DNA from: Microbacteriaceae bacterium PS02343
Lineage (GTDB): Bacteria > Actinomycetota > Actinomycetes > Actinomycetales > Microbacteriaceae
Length of the DNA stretch: 42,837 nucleotides
Assembly: GCA_029959365.1 (NCBI GenBank)
Contig: JASCOA010000015.1
Coordinates: forward strand, 1 to 42,837
Reading direction: 5' to 3'
Made by a program: the position numbers and the translations under genes. Shown piece by piece: positions 8,839 to 18,469 of the stretch (position 1 is its first letter; each line of letters begins with the position of its first letter). The notes under the pieces are model-generated. The model was given only the letters and a program-made list of their open reading frames with translations. It ran no database searches and was not told the DNA's origin.

Positions 8839-9233
8839 CCGACATCCTCCTCGCCGTCGCCGGCGCCCATCTCAGCGGCCAGCCGCTCAACCACCAGCTC
8901 GCCGACCGCGACGCCGTGCTCGTCGAGACCACCGCGACCAGCCCCGACTACCGGCTCTTCGCCCTGGCGACCGAGCCGCCCAAGCCCGGCGTCGTGCGGG
9001 TCGCCGAGGGCGGCGCGGCGCTCGAGGTCGAGGTCTGGCGCCTGTCGGAGGCGGCCTTCGGCTCGTTCGTGGCGGCGCTGCCCCAGCCCATGGGCATCGG
9101 CAAGGTCTCGCTGGCCGACGGCACGCTCGTGAGCGGCTTCATCGTCGAGCCGATCGCGACCGAGGGCGCCGAGGACATCACCCGCTTCGGCGGCTGGCGC
9201 GGCTTCCTCGCGGCGCGCCTCGCGGGCCGCTGA
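8835..9233 (+). CDS. Stand-alone allophanate hydrolase C-terminal domain protein
   Basis: This 132-residue protein matches the C-terminal domain of AtzF-type allophanate hydrolases, which has a gamma-glutamylcyclotransferase-like fold. It opens with ILLAVAGAHLSGQPLNHQL, has DYRLFALATEPPKPGVVRV in the middle, and ends with the conserved SFVAALPQPMGIGKVSLADG and EDITRFGGWRGFL segments. Here it is a separate gene whose ATG overlaps the amidase stop. Together the two proteins total about 556 residues, close to fused enzymes. It probably associates with the amidase and assists decarboxylation of the N-carboxycarbamate intermediate, as proposed for yeast urea amidolyase. The split, rather than a frameshift, is supported by a clean stop/start overlap and a good N-terminus. 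Confidence 0.85.
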   Translation: MTDILLAVAGAHLSGQPLNHQLADRDAVLVETTATSPDYRLFALATEPPKPGVVRVAEGGAALEVEVWRLSEAAFGSFVAALPQPMGIGKVSLADGTLVSGFIVEPIATEGAEDITRFGGWRGFLAARLAGR

Positions 9234-9910
9234 TGCACATCGTCCTCGTTCACGGCGCCGGCGGCTCGGCGTTCAGCTGGAGCACCGTCGCGCCTCTGCT
9301 CGAGGCCGCCGGCCATCGCGTGAGCGTGGCCGACAACCCGTCGCAGTCGCTCGACGACGACATCGCCGCCGTGCGCGCCCTCATCGACGGAGCGGATGAG
9401 GACGCGCTGCTGGTCGGCCACTCCTACGGCGGCGCGGTCATCACGAACGCCGGCCGTCACGAGCGCGTGCGCGGGCTCGCCTACGTCGCCGCCTGGGCCC
9501 CCGACGAGGGCGAGTCGGTGCAGGGCCTGGTGAACTCGAACGAGCGCGCCCCCGTGGCCGACTTCTTCAGCCGCGGGCCGGCCGGCGAGTGGATCCCGCA
9601 GGACGACGAGGCGTCGCGGCTCGCGCTCGCCTGGGACGTGCCGCCCGAACTGCACGCCCGCGGTCGGGACTTCCGGCGGCGGTCGGCGGACGCGATCTTC
9701 ACCGGCGTCACCGGCGCCCCCGCCTGGGCGTCGAAGCCGAGCCGGTACCTGCTCGCCGCGAGCGACCAGCACATCGGGCCCGCCCTGCAGCGGACGATGG
9801 CCGAGCGCGCCGGCGCGGTGATCGAGGAGATCGATACGAGCCACTCGGTGCCCTTCGCGGCGCCGGACGCGGTGGCGGCGTTCATCGGGCGGGCTGCGGC
9901 GGCGCTCTGA
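9233..9910 (+). CDS. Alpha/beta-fold hydrolase at the end of the guanidine operon
   Basis: This 225-residue single-domain alpha/beta hydrolase has the oxyanion segment LVHGAGGSAFSW at residues 5-16, the nucleophile elbow GHSYGG with Ser64, and a late DTSHSVPFAAPDAV segment supplying the catalytic histidine. It resembles short esterases of the EstA/Abhydrolase_6 type. The TGATG start-stop overlap with the previous gene places it in the operon. No step of guanidine degradation is known to need it. It might clear an ester or amide side product, or simply travel with the operon; its substrate is unknown. Confidence 0.85.
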   Translation: MHIVLVHGAGGSAFSWSTVAPLLEAAGHRVSVADNPSQSLDDDIAAVRALIDGADEDALLVGHSYGGAVITNAGRHERVRGLAYVAAWAPDEGESVQGLVNSNERAPVADFFSRGPAGEWIPQDDEASRLALAWDVPPELHARGRDFRRRSADAIFTGVTGAPAWASKPSRYLLAASDQHIGPALQRTMAERAGAVIEEIDTSHSVPFAAPDAVAAFIGRAAAAL

Positions 9911-9915
9911 GGCGC

Positions 9916-9949
9916 AGACGACGCGAGCAGGTCGGCCGGCCCGTCGTCT
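9916..9949. terminator. Possible bidirectional terminator hairpin
   Basis: AGACGACG (9916-9923) pairs perfectly with CGTCGTCT (9942-9949), and the 18-base interval is itself GC-rich with a GGCCGGCC palindrome. It lies between the convergent stops of the guanidine operon (9910) and the carboxylesterase (9978). There is no U-tract, which is usual in this GC range. Confidence 0.4.
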
Positions 9950-9977
9950 CCCGGATCGCAGAGGCTCCGCGCGCTCC

Positions 9978-11789
<1,812 letters not shown>

Positions 11790-11816
11790 CAAGTCCTTCC
11801 CGATCATTTCAATACA

Positions 11817-11835
11817 GAACGTATCAAGTACGTTC
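11817..11835. promoter_or_regulatory. Palindromic operator between esterase and tetR
   Basis: GAACGTA-TCAAG-TACGTTC is a perfect inverted repeat with 7-base arms and a 5-base spacer. It lies in the 94-base divergent spacer between the carboxylesterase and the TetR gene at 11884. It is 28 bases upstream of the esterase start and is the natural binding site for that TetR protein. Confidence 0.65.
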
Positions 11836-11883
11836 CGACCGGGAATAGGGACCAGCGATGTCCTCCGCCGATACCTTGGTCGC

Positions 11884-12516
11884 ATGTCCACCGGTGAGCA
11901 GCGGCCGTTGCGCCGGCGCTTCGAGACGCGTCGGCGACTCCTCGCGGCCGCCGCGGCGCTCTTCGAGGAGCACGGCACGATCCGCCAGAGCGTCGAGGCC
12001 ATCTGCTCGCACGCCGGCTACACGCGCGGCGCGTTCTACTCGAACTTCAGCGGTGTCGACGAGCTCTACCTCGCGCTGCACCAGGAGCAGGCGGCCGCCG
12101 TGTGGGGTCGGCTCCTCCCCGCGCTGGACGGCCAGCTGGACGGATCGACGCGCGCGGACTCCCTGGAGCAGGGGGTGGAGCGGCTGCTCGCATCGCTGCC
12201 GCCCGAGCGCGAGTGGTACGCGCTCAGGGCCGTGCTCCTCGCACGGGCCTCCGCGGACTCGGCCTTCGCGCAGAGCATGCAGCTCGACCGCAACCCGTTC
12301 GTCGACGAGCTCGGATGGCGATTCCAGGCGTTCGCAGCCATCTACGGACGTGCGCCGACCGTCGACCCGGCGCTCTTCGCGAAGGCGATCGTCTCCGCGC
12401 ACATCGGCGCCGTCAGCCAGACCGCCGTGGACGGCGACGCCGCTCGCACGAGGCTCGTGGTCGTCACCGGCATCATCCGGGGCCTCACCGAAGCGCATCC
12501 AGCGCGCGGGTCCTGA
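11884..12516 (+). CDS. TetR/AcrR family regulator divergent from carboxylesterase
   Basis: This 210-residue protein has a clear TetR helix-turn-helix at about residues 12-60 (ETRRRLLAAAAALFEEHG, then AICSHAGYTRGAFYSNFSGVDELYLAL). The YSNF turn is the family's usual place for YxxF. The rest is a helical ligand domain without recognisable specificity. It is transcribed divergently from the membrane carboxylesterase, and the intervening 19-bp palindrome makes autoregulation plus control of the esterase the simplest model. It ends 18 bases before the convergent stop of the epoxide hydrolase gene. Confidence 0.88.
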   Translation: MSTGEQRPLRRRFETRRRLLAAAAALFEEHGTIRQSVEAICSHAGYTRGAFYSNFSGVDELYLALHQEQAAAVWGRLLPALDGQLDGSTRADSLEQGVERLLASLPPEREWYALRAVLLARASADSAFAQSMQLDRNPFVDELGWRFQAFAAIYGRAPTVDPALFAKAIVSAHIGAVSQTAVDGDAARTRLVVVTGIIRGLTEAHPARGS

Positions 12517-12533
12517 CGCTCCGCCCCTCGAGC

Positions 12534-13652
12534 TCAACGCCCGGGCGACGACGGCGCCGTCGCGTTCGAGAAGAGGGCCGCGAAGAACTCGCGGAGATCG
12601 GCGGCGAGCTCGTGCGGCTGCTCGATGGCGCCGAAGTGCCCGCCCGCGCTGAACCGGGTGAACCGCTGCACCGGGTACCAGCGCCGCGCGAAGCTCTCCG
12701 GGCCGTGATCGATGTCGTGGGGGAACAGCCCGAAGCCGGTGGGCACGGTCACCCTCCCGGTCGTCGGCGGTCGCAGGATGCGGTCGCGGTAGTACCGCGC
12801 CGCCGTGCCGGCACTGCCGGTGAACCAGTAGAGCGAGAGGTTCTCGAGGAGCAGGTCCATCGGCACCCGATCGAACGCGTCACCCTCGCCCCAGGCCTGG
12901 AACTTCTCGAGCATCCAGCTCGCCAGTCCCGCCGGCGAATCGGTCAGCCCGGCAGCGAGCGTCTGCGGCTTGGTGCGCTGCAGCTGCGCGTAGGCCCCCT
13001 CCGTCGCGGCCCACTCGTCGGCGGCGTGCACCCATGCCCGCTCCTCGTCCGTGAGGTGCCGATCGCCGCGAGCGCGCCACAGCGGCACGTCGGAGAGGTT
13101 CAGGCCGACGACCCGGTGCGGGGCCTGCAGCGCGACCTGGTCGGCGATGGCCGTACCGATGTCGCCCCCGTAGACGCCGAAGCGGTCCACCCCGACGCGT
13201 TCGAGCACGGCGAGCAGCAGCTCTGCGGTCCACGCCGGCCCGCCGCACCCCGCCGGAGGCGCTGCGCTGAACCCGAAGCCGGGCACGCTGGGCACGATGA
13301 CGTCGAAGTCGGCGGCCAGGTCGGCGGCGACGTCCCGGTACCGGAGGAAGCTGTCCGGCCATCCGTGCAGCAGCACGATCGTCGGCCGCCGCTCGTCGCC
13401 GCTGCGCCAGAGATGCATCGACCCGCGGTCGACCTCGACGAGCAGGTGCCGCTCGTCGCGGAAGCGACGTTCGACAGCCGGCCAGTCGAAGCGCCGCCAC
13501 TGCTCGAGCAGCTCGCGCAGCGCACCGGGTCGGGTCCCGCTCCCCCAGTCGTCGGCGCTCTCGGGCGGCCACCGGGTGGCCTGGATGCGGCGCCGGAGGT
13601 CGTCGAGATCAGCGGGGTCCGTGCGCGGCTGCAGCGTTCGGGGCATGCGCAT
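12534..13652 (-). CDS. Epoxide hydrolase family protein (EHN-type alpha/beta hydrolase)
   Basis: This enzyme of about 372 residues resembles microsomal-type epoxide hydrolases. The N-terminal EHN region (DLDDLRRRIQATRWPPES, then LRELLEQWRRFDWPAVERRF) is followed by the alpha/beta hydrolase fold. That fold has the oxyanion motif IVLLHGWPDSFLRYRDV, nucleophile Asp164 in YGGDIGTAIAD, and the C-terminal histidine motif GGHFGAIEQP. It would open epoxides to diols through an aspartyl ester. The ATG at 13652 has GGGGGC upstream, and a GTG one codon earlier is possible. It is convergent with the TetR gene and lies downstream of the marR gene on the same strand. Substrate is unknown. Confidence 0.9.
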   Translation of the reverse strand: MRMPRTLQPRTDPADLDDLRRRIQATRWPPESADDWGSGTRPGALRELLEQWRRFDWPAVERRFRDERHLLVEVDRGSMHLWRSGDERRPTIVLLHGWPDSFLRYRDVAADLAADFDVIVPSVPGFGFSAAPPAGCGGPAWTAELLLAVLERVGVDRFGVYGGDIGTAIADQVALQAPHRVVGLNLSDVPLWRARGDRHLTDEERAWVHAADEWAATEGAYAQLQRTKPQTLAAGLTDSPAGLASWMLEKFQAWGEGDAFDRVPMDLLLENLSLYWFTGSAGTAARYYRDRILRPPTTGRVTVPTGFGLFPHDIDHGPESFARRWYPVQRFTRFSAGGHFGAIEQPHELAADLREFFAALFSNATAPSSPGR

Positions 13653-13789
13653 CACCCTGCCCCCACTGCCTGTGCTCGCGACCCGCGCCGGAGACGAGGG
13701 CGCGCATCCGAGCCGGCACCAGCCGGGACTCGGAGCTCGTACCGATGGAGACCAGGTCGCCGCCCATCCGACATCGCCGGCACGGGCGG

Positions 13790-14248
13790 TCAGACCGTCC
13801 CGTCGGCTGCAGCTTCGCCGACGTCGCCTGCCATCGCCCCGGAGACCACCGTCGCGAGCGAACGCAGATCGCGATCATCGAGGCGGGCCCACGGAGAATC
13901 ACGGACGATCCGGTCGACGAGCTCCTGCCGGGCGGCGATGCCCCGCTCCGTGAGGAGCAGATCGCGCTGACGCAGGTCCCGAGCCGAGCGGACCCGGTGA
14001 GCGAGCCCGCGATCCTCGAGCTGGCGGCTGAGGAACGTCACGTTCGAGGCAGAGCAGTGCATCCGCTCGGCCAGCGCCGTCATCGACGAGGACTCGCGCT
14101 GAGGATCGAGCAGCCACAGCAGGTGCGCCGTCACCTCGGTGAGGCGATGCCGCTCGAGCACCGGCGCGATCGCAGCGTTCGTCTGCGCTGCAAGCTCGTG
14201 CACCGCGAGCAGCGCTCGCGCGACCAGCTGCTCATCGGGATCCGGCAT
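13790..14248 (-). CDS. MarR family transcriptional regulator
   Basis: This protein of about 152 residues has a MarR winged helix. It shows LTEVTAHLLWLLDPQRESSSMTALAERMHCSASNVTFLSRQLEDRGL for helices 2-4, with the wing SARDLRQRDLLLTERG. The start at 14248 is preferred over an upstream extension, because a TAGCCT -10 lies 7 bases before it and a TTTCAA -35 sixteen bases further upstream, giving a leaderless transcript. The upstream extension would run through the operator. It is divergent from the short-chain dehydrogenase, and the two related palindromes between them are its likely binding sites. Confidence 0.87.
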   Translation of the reverse strand: MPDPDEQLVARALLAVHELAAQTNAAIAPVLERHRLTEVTAHLLWLLDPQRESSSMTALAERMHCSASNVTFLSRQLEDRGLAHRVRSARDLRQRDLLLTERGIAARQELVDRIVRDSPWARLDDRDLRSLATVVSGAMAGDVGEAAADGTV

Positions 14249-14269
14249 GCCGGCAAGGCTAGCAGGTCC

Positions 14270-14282
14270 TTCAAGACTTGAA
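14270..14282. promoter_or_regulatory. MarR operator site 1
   Basis: TTCAAGACTTGAA is a perfect 13-base palindrome with central A. It covers the predicted -35 (TTTCAA on the minus strand) of the marR gene. It shares TTCAAGACT with site 2 at 14297-14312, which supports recognition by the same protein. Confidence 0.6.
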
Positions 14283-14296
14283 ACGTATGCCAAACT

Positions 14297-14312
14297 CTTT
14301 CAAGACTGAAAG
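14297..14312. promoter_or_regulatory. MarR operator site 2
   Basis: CTTTCA-AGAC-TGAAAG is a perfect inverted repeat with 6-base arms, 29 bases upstream of the dehydrogenase start. It shares the core TTCAAGACT with site 1; the two centres are 28.5 bases apart, nearly three DNA turns. Binding here would block transcription of the dehydrogenase gene. Confidence 0.58.
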
Positions 14313-14340
14313 CACTGCGATGGACGACGAGGGAGAGCGG

Positions 14341-15306
14341 ATGAGCCGGACACCAGCGGGAGCGGCGACGCGGCACGAGCGGGACCTGGCCGGGAGGACC
14401 GTCGCCGTCACCGGCGCCTCGTCGGGCATCGGGTACTTCATCGCCGAGGGGCTGGCCGATCGCGGCGCGAGCGTCATCCTGCTGGGACGCTCACCGGGCA
14501 AGCTGTCCGCCGCTCTGGGCCTGCTCCGGCCCGGGGCTCCGCACCGCGCCCTGCTCCTCGACCTCGAGGACCTCGACTCGATCCACAGCGCAGGACGGCA
14601 GCTGCGCGATGCCGACGCACTCGACGGGCTCGTCCTCAACGCCGGCATCATCGCAGCGGCGGCCGATCGCCGGAGCAGCGTGTTCGGCGTCGAGGCGACC
14701 ATCGGAGTGAACGTGCTCGCCCATCTGGAGCTGCTCAGCATCGCATTCCCTGCGCTCGAGCGGGCCCCCGAGGCGAGGGTCGTCAGCACCGGCAGCATCC
14801 TGACGAAGCGCATCCCCTTCGACCGGGACGATTGGCTGAGCGAACGGTCCTACGCTCCCCGCGTCGCGTACGCGATGTCGCGCCACGCGGCCGAGATAGC
14901 CGGCTTCGAGCTCGACCGCAGACTCGCCGCACGGGGCTCCCGCGTGGCCTCCCCCGTCACGCACCCCGGTGGGGCGATCGATGCTCTGACCCCCGACCGG
15001 CCGGGCGTGCATCGCCGATCGACGCCGACCCGGATCGCGGCGGGCGCCATCGGCCCCCTCTTCTCGCGCATCGTCCAGGGCAAGGACCGAGCCGCCGGAT
15101 CAGCGCTGCATGCGCTCACCGTGCGCCACCTCCCGCGCAGCAGCTACATCGGCCCCCGCCACGGCGCCGCGGGGGGCCCGGTGCTCAGCGAACCCGTACG
15201 GTCGAGCCTGGACGCCGAGACCGGCAGCTGGCTCTGGCAGCGAGCCGAGGCCCACCTCGGCCATCCGATCCTCGAACCGACCGCCGGGAGCGCAGCGGAC
15301 GACTGA
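14341..15306 (+). CDS. Short-chain dehydrogenase/reductase with atypical active-site arginine
   Basis: This enzyme of 321 residues is a classical SDR by its Rossmann motif TGASSGIGYFIAEGLADRGA (about residues 24-43), the LNAG motif (LDGLVLNAGII), and the serine segment ARVVSTGSILTKR. The catalytic tyrosine is Tyr177 in YAMSR, but the lysine expected four residues later is Arg181, unusual for an active oxidoreductase. The ATG at 14341 is chosen for GAGGGAGAG just upstream; an earlier ATG at 14320 is possible. The length exceeds a minimal SDR by about 60 residues at the C-terminus, as in retinol-dehydrogenase-like members. The divergent MarR gene and paired palindromes suggest induction by a small hydrophobic or phenolic compound. 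Confidence 0.87.
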   Translation: MSRTPAGAATRHERDLAGRTVAVTGASSGIGYFIAEGLADRGASVILLGRSPGKLSAALGLLRPGAPHRALLLDLEDLDSIHSAGRQLRDADALDGLVLNAGIIAAAADRRSSVFGVEATIGVNVLAHLELLSIAFPALERAPEARVVSTGSILTKRIPFDRDDWLSERSYAPRVAYAMSRHAAEIAGFELDRRLAARGSRVASPVTHPGGAIDALTPDRPGVHRRSTPTRIAAGAIGPLFSRIVQGKDRAAGSALHALTVRHLPRSSYIGPRHGAAGGPVLSEPVRSSLDAETGSWLWQRAEAHLGHPILEPTAGSAADD

Positions 15307-15410
15307 CCCGACCCGAACGGCTGGCCGGGTTGCAGCCGCCCGCGCCTCCGCGACGACGCCGGCCTCCTCCGCGAACCGGGCCGGCAGGCATCCGGAGCGC
15401 AGGACGCCGG

Positions 15411-17231
15411 TCAGGACCCCGGATCGACCCGGTCCGGTGCCGACGGCAGTGTCACCTCGAATCGACTCCCCTCACCGACGATGCTGCGCGCGTCGATCTC
15501 GCCGCCGAGCGCCCTCGCGAGCCCGCGGGCGATGGAGAGGCCGAGGCCGGTGCTCTTCCCGGCGCGGGCTCGAGCGGGATCGTTGCGCCAGAGCCGGTCG
15601 AACACGCGCGGAAGGTGCTCGGCGGCGATGCCCTCGCCGGTGTCGACCACGGCGACCCGCACACCGCCGTCCGCCGCCTCGGCTTCGATGGCCACCCGCC
15701 CACCGGACGGCGTGTGCCGCAGCGCGTTGCCGAGCAGGTTGTCGAGGATCTGGCGCAGCCGCGCGGGGTCGGTCTCCAGCGGCAACGCCTCGGGAGCCGT
15801 GACGACGAGCTCGACGCCGCCCGTCGTCGCGCCGGCACGGTGCGCCTCGGCCAGCTCCCGCACGATCGCGCTCGCGTCGCACTCCTCGAACTCGAACTCG
15901 AGGTCGCCGGATTCGGCGAGCGACAGCAGGAGGAGGTCGCCGGTGATCCGCTCCATGCGGCGCGCCTCGTCGAGCACGAGGCGGCGCAGCTCGGCATCGT
16001 CGAGGCCGAGACCGTCGTCGGCGGCTTCGACCCAGCCTCGGATGTTGGTGAGCGGACTGCGGAGCTCGTGGGCGACGTCGCCGAGCAGCCGCCGCCGCGA
16101 GGCCTCGTGACCGGCGATCTCCACGGACATGCGGTCGAACGCCGCGCCGACGTGGGCGAGATCGTCGCCGGCGCGCAGACCGGTCCGACCGTCGCGCTCG
16201 CCGGCCGCGAACCGGTCGGCGGCGGCCTCGAGGCGTCGGGCGCTGCGCAGGGTGGGCACGACGATCAGCGCCGCCGCGCACAGCAGCAGAGCCAGCAGTC
16301 CTGCGACGACGGCCAGGAACCGGGCGATCGAACCGGGGCTCGCGTCGAGCGGACCGCGGGCGTCGCCGCGCTGATCGGTGAGCACGAGGTTCACGGCGGG
16401 CGCCGTGGAGCCGACCGCCTGGTCGACGCGGGCCTGCAGCAGGCACTCCTCGACCGTCTCGTCGGCCGGAGGGACCGATCGCACGGCGAACCGCTCGGGC
16501 GCGTCCGAGCGCGGGAGGTCGAGGTCGATCCGCTCGAGCGCGGGTGCGCCGCGGGTCAGCAGGCAGTTGTTCGTGCGGACGAGCAGGTCGTCGAGGGCGG
16601 CCTGCTCCTGCGGCAGCGGGGCGTCGAGGGCGGCGCGGCCGCAGTCCGGCGCCTCGTCGTCCCCCGCGACCACGACGCGTCCGCTCGCCCAGACGGCCGT
16701 GCCCTGCAGCGCGTCACCGAGGCACGCGGCGACCGCTCCAGCCTGGCGCGTCAGCTGCTCGCGGCCGGCGGCGTCGAGCAGGAACGGCCCAGTGACCGCC
16801 TCGTGCAGGCGCGGCTCGAGGGTGATCGGGTCGGCGAGGATCGCGAGCGGGTCGAGCAGCCGCGTCGAGCGCTCCGGGCGGGGAAGCCCGGGCGCCGTGT
16901 CGGCGATGACGGTGCCGTCGCCGCCGACCAGGGCGATGCGCCGCCCCGTCTCGTGCTCGATCCGCAGCAGCTCGGGGCCGACATCGCTCCAGTCCGGGTG
17001 CTGACCGGCCCAGGCGGTGAGCGCGTCGATCGCCTGCTCGTTCCGCTGCAGCACGAGGCCCGAGGCCTGCTCGTCGTACCGGTACTCGGCCGTCCGGGCC
17101 AGCCAGACCGTGCCGCCCACCGACGCGAGCACGAGCAGGAGGCCGGCCGCGAGGTAGCGCGCGAGCAGGCGGGGCGGTCGTCGGGCGCCAGCGGGTGCGC
17201 GTCGCGTGGTCCGGCTCATGTCGGATGCCAT
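15411..17231 (-). CDS. Two-component sensor histidine kinase
   Basis: This membrane sensor kinase of about 606 residues has a first transmembrane helix near residues 20-40 (YLAAGLLLVLASVGGTVWLA) and a large extracytoplasmic domain of about 270 residues. A second helix (FLAVVAGLLALLLCAAALIVV) leads to a HAMP region, the phosphoacceptor box with His388 (GDVAHELRSPLTNIRGW), and the ATPase domain (DNLLGNALRHT, VVDTGEGI, STGLGLSIARGLA). The outer domain has four scattered cysteines (ACLGD, PDCGR, NNCLL, EECLL) that could form disulphides. It is the last gene of the export operon and probably pairs with the divergent response regulator at 20925. The start at 17231 follows GGTGATGAG; ATG 17270 is an alternative. 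Confidence 0.9.
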   Translation of the reverse strand: MASDMSRTTRRAPAGARRPPRLLARYLAAGLLLVLASVGGTVWLARTAEYRYDEQASGLVLQRNEQAIDALTAWAGQHPDWSDVGPELLRIEHETGRRIALVGGDGTVIADTAPGLPRPERSTRLLDPLAILADPITLEPRLHEAVTGPFLLDAAGREQLTRQAGAVAACLGDALQGTAVWASGRVVVAGDDEAPDCGRAALDAPLPQEQAALDDLLVRTNNCLLTRGAPALERIDLDLPRSDAPERFAVRSVPPADETVEECLLQARVDQAVGSTAPAVNLVLTDQRGDARGPLDASPGSIARFLAVVAGLLALLLCAAALIVVPTLRSARRLEAAADRFAAGERDGRTGLRAGDDLAHVGAAFDRMSVEIAGHEASRRRLLGDVAHELRSPLTNIRGWVEAADDGLGLDDAELRRLVLDEARRMERITGDLLLLSLAESGDLEFEFEECDASAIVRELAEAHRAGATTGGVELVVTAPEALPLETDPARLRQILDNLLGNALRHTPSGGRVAIEAEAADGGVRVAVVDTGEGIAAEHLPRVFDRLWRNDPARARAGKSTGLGLSIARGLARALGGEIDARSIVGEGSRFEVTLPSAPDRVDPGS

Positions 17232-17281
17232 GCTCTCATCACCGGGTCCGGTCCGCCCGCTCACGCTCATCCCCGGACCGC

Positions 17282-18469
17282 TCAGGCCGCCGCGAGGGCG
17301 GCGGTCGGCGACTGACGGGCGGCGCGGATGGAGGGCGCGAGCCCCGCGAGCGCTCCGGTCACCAGCGCCGCCGCCATGCCGAGCACGATCGTCGCCATCG
17401 GGACGACGAGCGGCCAGCCCTGCAGGCCGCTCCATCCGGCCGTGCCGAGCAGACCGAGCAGCACCCCGGCCGCGCCGCCGACCGCGCAGAGCACGATCGC
17501 CTCGACGAGGAACTGCGCGCGGATCTGGCCGCGGTGCGCGCCGAGCGCACGGCGCAGCCCGATCTCACGACGGCGCTCCAGGACGGACACGAACATCGTG
17601 TTGGCGATGCCGATGCCGCCGATCACGAGGGCGACCGCCGCGAGGGCGAGGAAGAGCCCGTCGAAGCTGGAGCGGGCCGCCTCCTTGGCCGCCAGCACCG
17701 CGGAGGGTCGGCTCACCTGCACGAGACCGGCGCTCTCGGGCGACAGCGTGGCGGCGACGACCGGTCTCAGCGCCTCGATGGAGGCCTCCGCACCGGTGAG
17801 GTAGGCGACCGTCGGCACTCCGTCGAAGCCCAACCAGCGCTGCGCCGCCGCGTCGTCGACCAGCACCGCGGACTGCAGGTCGGCGGAGAGCGGCGTCTCG
17901 TCGAGCACTCCGACGACCGTGAACGCGGTGCCGCCGAGATCGATCGTGACCGGTCGCTGCGGCACCCCGGGCAGCCCGAGGCGCTCGGCCGCGTCCACGC
18001 CCAGCACTGCGGTCGGCAGGTCCGAGCCGTCGAGCCAGCGGCCCGAGGAGACCTCCATGCGCAGCACCCCGGGCAGGTCGCCCCGGACGGCGAGCGCGGT
18101 GAGTCCGCTCTCGGAGTAGCGGCGCAGCTCGTTGCTGCGCACCGCCGCGTGGGTGTTGCCGACCGTCGCGGCGTCGTCGACGGGTCCGATGCGCTGCAGC
18201 ATGCCGACCGCCTCCCTCGGCAGCTCGATCGGTTCGCCGTCGGCACCGGCGCGAGGGTCGGCGCGCAGCAGATCAGCGCCGAGGGCGGTGAGATGCTCGT
18301 CGAGGGCGGCCTGCGAGGAGGCGGGCACGGCGGTGACCGTCACGAGCGTGGCGATGCCGATGGCGACGCCGATCGCCGAGAGCACGGCGCGGAGCGGTCG
18401 GGTGCGCAGCCCGATCGTGCCGACCTCGAGCAGATCGCGGGCTCCGAGCCGGGAGCGGGGCTCACGCAT
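17282..18469 (-). CDS. MacB-type ABC transporter permease
   Basis: This 395-residue permease has the MacB/FtsX layout: one N-terminal helix ([21 protein letters not shown]), an extracytoplasmic domain of about 210 residues, and three C-terminal helices. The conserved segment [27 protein letters not shown] lies between the second and third helices. The gene overlaps the ATPase gene by 8 bases. Transporters of this kind work mechanically across the membrane to drive export, or to signal, with a periplasmic or surface partner rather than carrying solutes through a pore. The substrate may be an antimicrobial peptide or a lipoprotein-related ligand; this is inference from the neighbouring sensor kinase. 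Confidence 0.92.
   Translation of the reverse strand: MREPRSRLGARDLLEVGTIGLRTRPLRAVLSAIGVAIGIATLVTVTAVPASSQAALDEHLTALGADLLRADPRAGADGEPIELPREAVGMLQRIGPVDDAATVGNTHAAVRSNELRRYSESGLTALAVRGDLPGVLRMEVSSGRWLDGSDLPTAVLGVDAAERLGLPGVPQRPVTIDLGGTAFTVVGVLDETPLSADLQSAVLVDDAAAQRWLGFDGVPTVAYLTGAEASIEALRPVVAATLSPESAGLVQVSRPSAVLAAKEAARSSFDGLFLALAAVALVIGGIGIANTMFVSVLERRREIGLRRALGAHRGQIRAQFLVEAIVLCAVGGAAGVLLGLLGTAGWSGLQGWPLVVPMATIVLGMAAALVTGALAGLAPSIRAARQSPTAALAAA

Noticed and set aside
11790-12002. N-terminal extension of the carboxylesterase to 12002
   Set aside because: It would overlap the divergent tetR gene and its operator and is Arg/Ser-rich without homology; the ATG at 11789 has a good ribosome site.
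14278-14340. N-terminal extension of the short-chain dehydrogenase to TTG 14278
   Set aside because: The extension would translate the MarR operator; the ATG at 14341 has a strong ribosome site and begins near the conserved fold.
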